Assembly (NCBI RefSeq): GCF_000472785.1
Contig: NZ_AXAL01000019.1
Location: forward strand, 62,001 to 126,000
Source of the DNA: Mesorhizobium loti CJ3sym
GTDB lineage: Bacteria > Pseudomonadota > Alphaproteobacteria > Rhizobiales > Rhizobiaceae
Length of the DNA: 64,000 nt
Direction: 5' to 3'
Shown one piece after another: positions 16,562-23,750 of this stretch. Both the position numbers and the translations under genes were made by a program. Each line of letters begins with the position of its first letter. Within the stretch, counting starts at the first letter, position 1. A model generated the notes under the pieces. The model was not told the origin of the DNA, did no database searches, and worked only from the letters and a program-made list of their open reading frames with translations.

Positions 16562-18235
16562 ATGACCCTCACAGTGAATCCCGCCTTGGTGTCGCCTGGG
16601 CGCGCGGCTTTGTATTTGAGAGTGTCGACGGGTCGGCAGGCGGAGCACGATCTGTCGATTCCAGATCAGCGCCGTCAGCTTCAGGCCTATTGCGATGCGA
16701 AGGGGATTTCCGTCGTTGCGGAGTTCGTTGAGGCAGGTGCATCGGCGACAGACGACCGCCGGCCCGAGTTTCAACGCATGATGGACGCAGGGGCGCAGAA
16801 GCCCGCACCGTTCGAGTTCATTATCGTGCATTCGTTCTCGCGCTTCTTCCGCGACCAATTTCAGCTTGAGTTCTATGTGCGTCGGTTGGCCAAGAACGGC
16901 ATTCGGCTCACATCCATCACGCAGGATCTTGGTGACGATCCGATGAGTGTGATGATGCGCCAGATCATGGCGCTCTTCGACGAGTATCAGTCGAAGGAAA
17001 ACGCCAAGCACACGCTCCGTGCAATGCGAGAAAATGCCCGGCAGGGCTATTGGAACGGATCCCGGCCGCCCTTTGGATATAGGATCGTCGCTGCCGAGCA
17101 GCGTGGGTCGCGCACGAAGAAGAAGATCGAGCCGGATCCCGCACGAGTCGATACTGTCCGACTGATGTTCCGCCTCGCGCGCGTCGGGGCGGACAATGGC
17201 CCCATGGGGGCGAGGCAGATCGCCGACTTCTTGAACATGCGAGGCATTCGGACCCAGACCGGTGGGCGCTGGGGTGTTGGCGCGGTGCATCAGATTCTCA
17301 CGCGCGAGACGTACATTGGGCGCCACCGCTTCAACGTCTCCAGTTGGCGCAAGAAACGGCAGAACCCCGACGACGAGGTGGTTGAAGTGATCGTCGAGCC
17401 GATCGTCGACCCAGAGGAGTTCGCCGAGGTCCAGCAAATGATGCGTTCCCGAAGCCCGCAGTTGAAAGCGCCCCGATTCGTGAGTGGAGGCACGTTGCTA
17501 GGTGGCGTCTGCTTCTGCGCCGACTGTGGTGGGGCGATGACCCTGCGTACATCGGGTAAGGGGAAACAATATCGCTACTACACCTGCTGCACGGCAGCGC
17601 GTCAGGGGAAGACCGGATGCCGAGGACGCACAGTCCCGATGGAGGAACTGGATACGAAGGTCGTTTCCTACATGGAGGACCGGCTACTGGAGCCAACTCG
17701 CCTGGAAGATCTGCTGTTTGGGTTGATAAGGCGTCGCGACCAGCAAGCAGAGCGGCAAAAAGGCCGAGTCACCGAGCTGAAGAGGCAGGCGGCGGACGCT
17801 GAGGCCAAGCTCACGCGATTGTACGAGGCGATTGAAAATGGCCTCGCCGACTTGGGTGATTCCAATCTCAAAGGGCGCATCAGTGAGCTGAAGCGAGTCC
17901 GAGATGCTGCACGAGCCGACGCCGAGCGTGCTGAAGAGCGCAGGGAAAGTGGAGAAACCAGGATTACGCCGGAGTTGCTTCACCGCTTTGGCATTGAGGC
18001 GCGAAAGAAAATTCGAACGGATGGTGGGCTCAGCCGTCACTATTTGCAGGCGCTAGTGCAGAGGATTGAAGTGGGAGATGCCGAAATACGGATCACTGGC
18101 TCCAAAATCAAACTCCTTGAGACGCTCGCCACTGAGCAAGGCGGCTCTGGAGTGGAACCGGGTGTGAGCGGCGTTCGCAGTTTTGATCTGAAGTGGCTCC
18201 CCGGGCCGGATTCGAACCAGCGACCAACCGGTTAA
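16562..18235 (+). CDS. Large serine recombinase ending inside tRNA-Asn
   Basis: This 557-residue site-specific recombinase has a resolvase catalytic domain with LYLRVSTGRQ (nucleophile Ser22) and the FSRFFRD and DEYQSKENAK helices. A recombinase domain follows (ARQIADFLNMRGIRTQTGGRWG), then a zinc-ribbon domain (CFCADCGGAMTLR, YYTCC, GKTGC), then a coiled coil at about residues 390-470. AGGAGG lies just upstream of the ATG. The last codons (LPGPDSNQRPTG) are read from the antisense of the tRNA-Asn 3' part. The present C-terminus is therefore supplied by the target site, which marks the island junction. Confidence 0.92.
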   Translation: MTLTVNPALVSPGRAALYLRVSTGRQAEHDLSIPDQRRQLQAYCDAKGISVVAEFVEAGASATDDRRPEFQRMMDAGAQKPAPFEFIIVHSFSRFFRDQFQLEFYVRRLAKNGIRLTSITQDLGDDPMSVMMRQIMALFDEYQSKENAKHTLRAMRENARQGYWNGSRPPFGYRIVAAEQRGSRTKKKIEPDPARVDTVRLMFRLARVGADNGPMGARQIADFLNMRGIRTQTGGRWGVGAVHQILTRETYIGRHRFNVSSWRKKRQNPDDEVVEVIVEPIVDPEEFAEVQQMMRSRSPQLKAPRFVSGGTLLGGVCFCADCGGAMTLRTSGKGKQYRYYTCCTAARQGKTGCRGRTVPMEELDTKVVSYMEDRLLEPTRLEDLLFGLIRRRDQQAERQKGRVTELKRQAADAEAKLTRLYEAIENGLADLGDSNLKGRISELKRVRDAARADAERAEERRESGETRITPELLHRFGIEARKKIRTDGGLSRHYLQALVQRIEVGDAEIRITGSKIKLLETLATEQGGSGVEPGVSGVRSFDLKWLPGPDSNQRPTG

Positions 18236-18268
18236 CAGCCGGTTGCTCTACCACTGAGCTACCGGGGA
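18194..18268 (-). tRNA. tRNA-Asn (GTT)
   Basis: The minus strand folds as a complete tRNA. The acceptor is TCCCCGG/CCGGGGA, the anticodon arm is ACCGG-CTGTTAA-CCGGT (anticodon GTT), the T arm is GCTGG-TTCGAAT-CCGGC, the discriminator is G and CCA is encoded. The 3' half overlaps the last 42 bases of the serine recombinase gene. It is the apparent integration target of the island. Confidence 0.97.
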
Positions 18269-18490
18269 ACGGAGGCTCTTTGAGCAAGTGGCGCAGCCTA
18301 TAGCAAACACCTTTCGGCTTTGCAAAGAACCATTTCGCATTTTTCCGAGACTTTTTCACCCAGGCGTTTCTCGCAATCGACGGGGTCCACCCTCATATTA
18401 GCCGTCTTGGCGATTGGCGCGGAACCGAAACGGCGGTCGCGGCTTTCGTAAACAGGTATTTTCGAGCGACCATACGGGTAGCCATAGGCG

Positions 18491-18778
18491 ATGACGGCAG
18501 CAGACGAAAACCGGATACCGGCACGAAAGATCTCGATTTTTGGGCGTGAGTTCACCATGCCGCAATCGCGCGGCCTCAGAATCACGATCGGTATTCTTTT
18601 GACCATCGGCGGCATTCTCGGGTTCCTGCCGATTCTCGGCTTCTGGATGGTTCCGATCGGACTGCTGGTTTTGTCCTATGAATTCGCCATGGTGCGCCGC
18701 CACCGCCGTCGCTTCGTCATCTGGTGGGAACGGCGGCGGAGGCCGGATCAAGCGGCAGGCCCCAAGCCGCAGGTTTGA
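18491..18778 (+). CDS. Small conserved two-helix membrane protein
   Basis: This 95-residue protein is anchored by two hydrophobic segments: GLRITIGILLTIGGILGFLP and a second, GFWMVPIGLLVLSYEFAM, with a basic tail RRHRRRFVIWWERRRR. I recall similar proteins in rhizobia but know of no function. It is the first chromosomal gene to the right of the island and its composition looks core-like. The positive-inside rule suggests that the Arg-rich tail is cytoplasmic. Confidence 0.72.
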   Translation: MTAADENRIPARKISIFGREFTMPQSRGLRITIGILLTIGGILGFLPILGFWMVPIGLLVLSYEFAMVRRHRRRFVIWWERRRRPDQAAGPKPQV

Positions 18779-18799
18779 CCGCATCGTCCTTTGGATGCG

Positions 18800-19033
18800 C
18801 TAAAGTCTTCCTCGGGTTGAGGATTTTCGAGAGGCCGCCTTCCGGCCAGTGTCTCTTTCCAGGCCATCACGAATATCCCCGAGGACGACGGTTGCCGAGG
18901 CAAGGCGCGCCCGGTCGCGGGGTGAAAGCATGCCGTCTATTGCAAGGCACTCGATCGCATAGCGCAACAATTCCCCGCATCCCGCTCGCGACCGACCTCC
19001 CCAGGCGTTTGTTCCCTTGTTTTCTGGCCTCAT
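18800..19033 (-). CDS. Small hypothetical protein
   Basis: A 77-codon frame starts at the ATG at 19033 behind a clear AAGGAGGA seven bases upstream; the open frame extends 21 codons further. The centre (LLRYAIECLAIDGMLSPRDRARLASA) looks like a two-helix globular core, and the tail is basic. I do not recognise it. The ribosome-binding site is the main support for it being a real gene. Confidence 0.5.
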   Translation of the reverse strand: MRPENKGTNAWGGRSRAGCGELLRYAIECLAIDGMLSPRDRARLASATVVLGDIRDGLERDTGRKAASRKSSTRGRL

Positions 19034-19256
19034 GGCGCAGTCCTCCTTGCTCTCAACGGCGGCCAGCGCTCTGAGTTTCTCGCGATTGCCACCCATGCTT
19101 AATCTTTGGCTAACGTATGCGGCGGCAGTTGCGGCCGCAGCGCGCGATGCTGCGGGTGGAATTCATGCTGAGGAAACCGCGCCGAATGCGTGGAGGCCGC
19201 TTGACGCCATTTTCGCCGCAACCTATTGGAACCGGGTGGAACGCCGGGAGCAACGA

Positions 19257-19330
19257 GGCCTCGTGGCGGAGTGGTTACGCAGAGGACTGCAAATCCTTGC
19301 ACCCCGGTTCGATTCCGGGCGAGGCCTCCA
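19257..19330 (+). tRNA. tRNA-Cys (GCA)
   Basis: Acceptor GGCCTCG pairs with CGAGGCC, the anticodon arm contains GGACTGCAAATCC (anticodon GCA), the T arm is CCCCGG-TTCGATT-CCGGG(C), the discriminator is T and CCA is encoded at 19328-19330. The fold is complete, and no recombinase gene lies beside it. Confidence 0.96.
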
Positions 19331-19421
19331 ATACCCGAGCTCCCGCGCATCCGCGCTGGGAGCTTGAAGTTCCGGTCGAAGTGTACCGCGCTTTTGACGC
19401 GGCAAGCGGATTGGTTGGGAC

Positions 19422-20090
19422 ATGAGCGCTGATTTCTCCGAGCTTCGCGTCAAGATGGTCGATGGCCAGGTCCGCACCACCGACGTGACCAGCGCGCCGC
19501 TGCTGGACGCCATGCTTTCCGTGCCCCGCGAGCTTTTCGTCGGCGATCGCCAACGCGAACTTGCCTATATCGACGAAGACATCCGCATTGCCGACAGCGC
19601 CGACGGCGCACGCTACCTCATGGAAGCATCGCCGCTGGCCAAGCTGATGCAACTGGCCGAGATCAACACAACCGATTCGGCGCTCGATGTCGGCTGCGGC
19701 ACCGGTTACGCGTCGGCCATCCTGTCGCGATTGGCGAAGTCCGTCGTGGCGCTCGAAAGCGATTCTGCACTGGCGCAGACCGCGGCTTCGACCCTTTCAG
19801 GCCTTGGCTACGGCAATGTGACCGTTGTCCAGGGCGCGCTGGCGCAAGGTCATGCCGCCAAGGCACCTTATGACGTGATCTTCATCGGCGGCAGCGTCGA
19901 GAAAGTGCCGGTGCCGCTGCTCGATCAGCTCGCCGAAGGCGGCCGCCTGGTTGCGGTCGAAGGGCAGGGCAATTCGGGCGTGGCGCGACTCTTTTTTAAG
20001 GCTGGGGGGGTTGTAACCGGGAGGCGGGCATTTAATGCGGCAATTAAGCCACTACCCGGATTCGAACGTGAGCATGCTTTCGAATTCTGA
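19422..20090 (+). CDS. Protein-L-isoaspartate O-methyltransferase family protein
   Basis: This 222-residue SAM-dependent methyltransferase belongs to the PCMT family. LDVGCGTGYASAILSRL is the SAM-binding motif I, preceded by the family N-terminus MVDGQVRTTDV and VPRELFV. PCMT proteins repair isoaspartyl residues, but this subgroup beside tolC differs from the pcm copy at 48936 and may have another substrate. It lies just upstream of tolC, with a 169-base gap to the chosen tolC start. Confidence 0.85.
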   Translation: MSADFSELRVKMVDGQVRTTDVTSAPLLDAMLSVPRELFVGDRQRELAYIDEDIRIADSADGARYLMEASPLAKLMQLAEINTTDSALDVGCGTGYASAILSRLAKSVVALESDSALAQTAASTLSGLGYGNVTVVQGALAQGHAAKAPYDVIFIGGSVEKVPVPLLDQLAEGGRLVAVEGQGNSGVARLFFKAGGVVTGRRAFNAAIKPLPGFEREHAFEF

Positions 20091-20259
20091 ATGATTTGGC
20101 CTTGCAGCGAAGGCTTTGTCATGGTCGCTTGCATTTGAACAAATCGTCGCTCATCCCAGACTGGGGGCACTTTGGGACCGAGCGACAGGGAACATCAAAC
20201 ACGCCACGCTGGCTGCTCTTAGGGAGAAGCTGGCGCGGCGCGGTTCTCATGGAAAACGA

Positions 20260-21660
20260 ATGAGGGATATACCCGTGCCGTCTGTATCCAAGAGTCTCTT
20301 TGCTGCCGTCCTTGTTTCCGCGACCACGCTCTCGCCCCTGGCCGCCTCAGCCGAAACCATCTCCGGCGCGCTTGCAAAGGCCTACCAGTACAATTCCACG
20401 CTGAATTCATCCCGCGCCGGCGTGCGTGTCACCGACGAGGGCGTCGCCATCGCCAAGTCGGGCTGGCGCCCGACGATCACGGGATCGGCCAACATCGACT
20501 ATACCAACACCCGCCAGGCAAATGGCGGCGGCAACTCGAAGCTGACGAGCGGAAGCTACGGCATTCAGATTAATCAATCGTTGTTCGACGGCTTCCAGAC
20601 CAGGAACAACGTGGCAGCTGCCGAATCGCAGGTCAAAGCCTCGGTGGAGAGCCTGCGCAACACCGAAGAGAACACGCTGTTCAACGCGGCTTCGGCCTAT
20701 ATGGACGTGATTCGTGACCGCCAGATCGCGGTGCTGACCGAGCAGAACCTGCAGTTCCTGACCGAGCAGGCGCGTGCTGCGCGCTCGCGTTTCGAGGTTG
20801 GCGAGGGCACGCGCACCGACGTGGCCCAGGCTGACGCGTCGCGCGCTTCGGCTGTAGCCTCACTCAGCGCCGCGCGCGCGCAAGCATTGGCCAGTGCGGC
20901 AACCTATCACCAGGTGGTCGGCGACGAGCCGGGCAAGCTCAAGCCGGCCTCGCCCTTGGGCAGATTGCTGCCGTCGAGCCTCAATGCGGCGATTGCCATT
21001 GGTTCTGCCGAACATCCGGCCATTCTCGCCACCCAGCATCTTGTCGACGCCGCCGCGTTTTCCGTGAAATCGGCCGAAGGTGCGCTGTTGCCGCAGTTGT
21101 CGGCGTCGGCCGGTGTTTCGGAAAATTACCGCAACGCCATTCCAGACGTCAGCGGTTCCAACGGCAATTCGACTTCGGCCAATATCGGCGCGACGCTGAC
21201 CATTCCGATCTATTCGGGTGGTCGGACCTCCGCGGTCGTGCGCCAGAACAAGGAATCGCTGGGCGAGGCCCGCATCCAGGTCGATGTCAGCCGCGACCAG
21301 GTTCGCCAGGCCGTTGCCACGGCATGGTCGCAATACACAGCCGCGCAAGAGAGCGTCTCCGCCAACAGGCAAGTGGTCGACGCCGCGCAGCTGGCGCTGA
21401 ATGGCGTCATCGAAGAGCGCAATGTCGGCCAGCGGACCACGCTCGACGTGCTCAACGCGCAGGCCACCGTCATCACCGCCAAGATCAATTCTGCCAATTC
21501 CGAGCACGACGTGGTGGTGGCGAGCTATGCCATCCTGTCGGCGATGGGGCGTCTGTCGGTCGACCGGCTCGCCTTGCAGGTGACGAAGTACAAGCCTGAA
21601 GAGCACTACAACGCCGTCAAGGACAAGTGGATCGGCGTGCGCACACCGGATGGCCGCTGA
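20260..21660 (+). CDS. tolC: TolC-family outer membrane efflux/secretion channel
   Basis: The 466-residue precursor has a signal peptide (KSLFAAVLVSATTLSPLAASA, cleaved before ETISGAL) and two related halves of long helices with the TolC pattern: LFNAASAYMDVIRD, RFEVGEGTRTDVAQADA and, in the second half, ATAWSQYTAAQ and NVGQRTTLDVLNAQA. It forms the trimeric outer membrane duct for type I secretion and RND pumps. The ATG at 20260 has GGAAA upstream and gives normal length. The longer frame from 20116 adds a stretch that is not signal-like. Confidence 0.92.
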   Translation: MRDIPVPSVSKSLFAAVLVSATTLSPLAASAETISGALAKAYQYNSTLNSSRAGVRVTDEGVAIAKSGWRPTITGSANIDYTNTRQANGGGNSKLTSGSYGIQINQSLFDGFQTRNNVAAAESQVKASVESLRNTEENTLFNAASAYMDVIRDRQIAVLTEQNLQFLTEQARAARSRFEVGEGTRTDVAQADASRASAVASLSAARAQALASAATYHQVVGDEPGKLKPASPLGRLLPSSLNAAIAIGSAEHPAILATQHLVDAAAFSVKSAEGALLPQLSASAGVSENYRNAIPDVSGSNGNSTSANIGATLTIPIYSGGRTSAVVRQNKESLGEARIQVDVSRDQVRQAVATAWSQYTAAQESVSANRQVVDAAQLALNGVIEERNVGQRTTLDVLNAQATVITAKINSANSEHDVVVASYAILSAMGRLSVDRLALQVTKYKPEEHYNAVKDKWIGVRTPDGR

Positions 21661-21714
21661 CAGCAGGGAAGCGACGGTGTGATCGCATCGTCGGAAGCGG
21701 CTCGGCATTTGATA

Positions 21715-21741
21715 GAAAAAGCCGGGCCGGGCCGTTTTTTT
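21715..21741 (+). terminator. Possible terminator after tolC
   Basis: A run of A, a GC-rich GCCGGGCCGGGCC segment and seven T follow the tolC stop by about 55 bases. The stem is imperfect, so the call is weak. Confidence 0.4.
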
Positions 21742-21932
21742 GTTTTTGCGCAATCGCGGACAGCAACCTGTCACACGCCTTTGCTGAAATTGCTCTAATC
21801 TGTTGAAATCCCACAAGTCCCCAGATTGGGGATTCTCGCGCGGCGATCCGTCGGCTACGCTGTCGCCATGATTCGAATCCGGCTTTGCCGGAGCGGAAGA
21901 CTACAGAGGTCACAAGGGCGGCGGATGTGACG

Positions 21933-22793
21933 ATGGCAACGGCAAGCAGCGCACAGCGCGAACCTTCCATGGAAGAGATACTGGCTTCCATCCGGAGGAT
22001 CATCGAGGACAGCGACAACGGCCGCAAGCAGCCTGATGAGACCGATGAGCTGCGGCAGGATCTGGAGCCGGCACCGGGCGCTCAAGGCGCTGACGTCGAC
22101 GCTTTTCGCGCCGAACTGCACGCAGCCCCCGAAGTCCGGAAACCGGTCGTTCTTGCCGAAGTCCAGGCGCCGTCGCCCGAGCCCTCGCGCATGGAATCGC
22201 AACCGCGCACCGATCCTGCGCCGGTCAAGCCGTCGATGACACTTGCCGAGGTCAGCGCCAGGATCGCCGCCGAGCCGGTGCCCGCCGCCAGGACCGCGGC
22301 GCCAGTGATCCCGCAGGCTGAGGCGTCGCTGGCCAGTGCGCCACAGGCCAGCGCGACAAGCGATACCATCGTTGCCGATTGGCGGCGCGAGATCGCGGCG
22401 GTCGGCGAGCAGGCGAAAGCGATACCGGACCGGAGCATCCGCAGGCCAGCCGCCCAGCCCGAGGCGCCGGCGAGCCAACCGGTTGTGGAGGCTGCATTCG
22501 AGCGGCCTTCTTCAAGCGACGCTTCAGCAAGCGCCACGCCAGCGCGCGCGGCGGCAAGCGAGGCGCCCGCGGCGCGTCCGGCAATCCTTTCCGAACACAC
22601 GGGCCGGCAGGTTGCCGCGGCTTTTGGCGAATTGTCCGACGCCTTTGCCAGCCGCAGCAAGAAGACATTCGACGAGATGGCCGAGGAAATGCTGCGGCCG
22701 ATGCTGCAGGACTGGTTGGACAACAATCTGCCGACACTGGTCGAAAGGCTGGTGCGTGAGGAAATCGAGCGCGTGGCGCGCGGCGCGCAGTAA
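21933..22793 (+). CDS. popZ: PopZ-like DUF2497 polar organising protein
   Basis: This 286-residue protein has the PopZ layout: an N-terminal helix REPSMEEILASIRRIIEDSD, a long Pro/Ala/Glu-rich disordered middle and a C-terminal oligomerisation part ending MLQDWLDNNLPTLVERLV. PopZ forms a polar matrix that anchors the chromosome and cell-cycle factors. I use the ATG at 21933 because the conserved helix begins soon after it. It lies upstream of valS, an order I recall from other Rhizobiales. A strong hairpin terminator follows 22 bases after the stop. Confidence 0.85.
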   Translation: MATASSAQREPSMEEILASIRRIIEDSDNGRKQPDETDELRQDLEPAPGAQGADVDAFRAELHAAPEVRKPVVLAEVQAPSPEPSRMESQPRTDPAPVKPSMTLAEVSARIAAEPVPAARTAAPVIPQAEASLASAPQASATSDTIVADWRREIAAVGEQAKAIPDRSIRRPAAQPEAPASQPVVEAAFERPSSSDASASATPARAAASEAPAARPAILSEHTGRQVAAAFGELSDAFASRSKKTFDEMAEEMLRPMLQDWLDNNLPTLVERLVREEIERVARGAQ

Positions 22794-22815
22794 TCTGCTC
22801 CAACAATCGCTCTCT

Positions 22816-22842
22816 AAACGCCGCCCAGGAGGCGGCGTTTTT
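22816..22842 (+). terminator. Rho-independent terminator, probably bidirectional
   Basis: AAACGCCGCC (22816-22825) and GGCGGCGTTT (22831-22840) form a perfect 10-bp stem with a CAGGA loop, followed by T residues. It lies between the convergent popZ and VOC genes and can serve both. Confidence 0.93.
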
Positions 22843-22852
22843 GTTGATGAGG

Positions 22853-23485
22853 TCAGCCCACGCTGGTCGCGAAGCAGATGAGGTTGCCGTCTGGATCCTT
22901 GACGATAAACGTGCGGGCGCCCCAGGGTTCGGTCCGCAATGTCTGGTGGAACGGGGCCGTGGCCGCCTGATACTCCACAAACAGAGCCTTGATGTTGTCG
23001 ACAATGATCGTCGCCGCCAGTAAATCGTCGGTCGAATTGGCGGCGAATGGCGGCTTGTCGACATGGCGCAAATTGAGCCGCGCGCCATCGCGGATGATCT
23101 GTGCGTAGAAGGGCGGTTCGCCATAGGTGAAGCGCGTCCCGAAGCCGAGCTTTTGCCGGTAGAAATCGCAGGTCGCTTCGATGTTGGAGACAAAGAGCTG
23201 CGGTTCGGCAAAGGCCAGGTGCGGTTTTGTAGGATCTGTTGCTGCGCGGTCGGTCATGGTTTGAAGGCCTTCCTTCAGCGCCTGCCAGCTCTCGAAACCT
23301 GACTTCCTGGCGACGAGTTCCTGGGCATCGGCAAGCTTGAAGCCGTTGTCAAGGATCTGGCTGTCGCTCAGATGGCGAAAACGCGGCAAGATCCATCCAA
23401 TCACAGCGGCGACGGGGTAATACCGCTCGCGGTGCCATTTGAGATAGAGTTTGGCCTGCTTCTTGTGGTGTTCGAGGGTCGGCAT
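22853..23485 (-). CDS. VOC-family (glyoxalase/bleomycin-resistance-like) protein with N-terminal helical domain
   Basis: This 210-residue protein has two parts. Residues 1-75 (HKKQAKLYLKWHRERYYPVA, DAQELVARKSGFESWQALK) form a helical domain that often precedes VOC domains. Residues 85-210 have the VOC fold (EPQLFVSNIEATCDFYRQKL, FIVKDPDGNLICFA). VOC proteins include glyoxalases, dioxygenases and drug-binding proteins; the substrate cannot be inferred. It is convergent with popZ and separated from it by a terminator. Confidence 0.82.
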   Translation of the reverse strand: MPTLEHHKKQAKLYLKWHRERYYPVAAVIGWILPRFRHLSDSQILDNGFKLADAQELVARKSGFESWQALKEGLQTMTDRAATDPTKPHLAFAEPQLFVSNIEATCDFYRQKLGFGTRFTYGEPPFYAQIIRDGARLNLRHVDKPPFAANSTDDLLAATIIVDNIKALFVEYQAATAPFHQTLRTEPWGARTFIVKDPDGNLICFATSVG

Positions 23486-23750
23486 GGGCGCGTTACGGGG
23501 TTGAGGTGGCGTAGGCGGGCAATGCCCCTCCGGCCGGAAGCCGATGCGCCCTACAGCAGCGTTGGTATGGTATTGGCGAGACGTTCCCGGGTCAAGGCGC
23601 GAGCGCCAGCAGGATCGCCCTCCGTTGAAATGAACACAGGCACGCCTATCTGCTTCTCATGACCCGAGGCGGCCCTTGCGGTTGACTTGGCCAAGACCTT
23701 CCGATTTACACCGAACCAGCAAAAATCCCGACAGCGCGGACCATTTTCCC

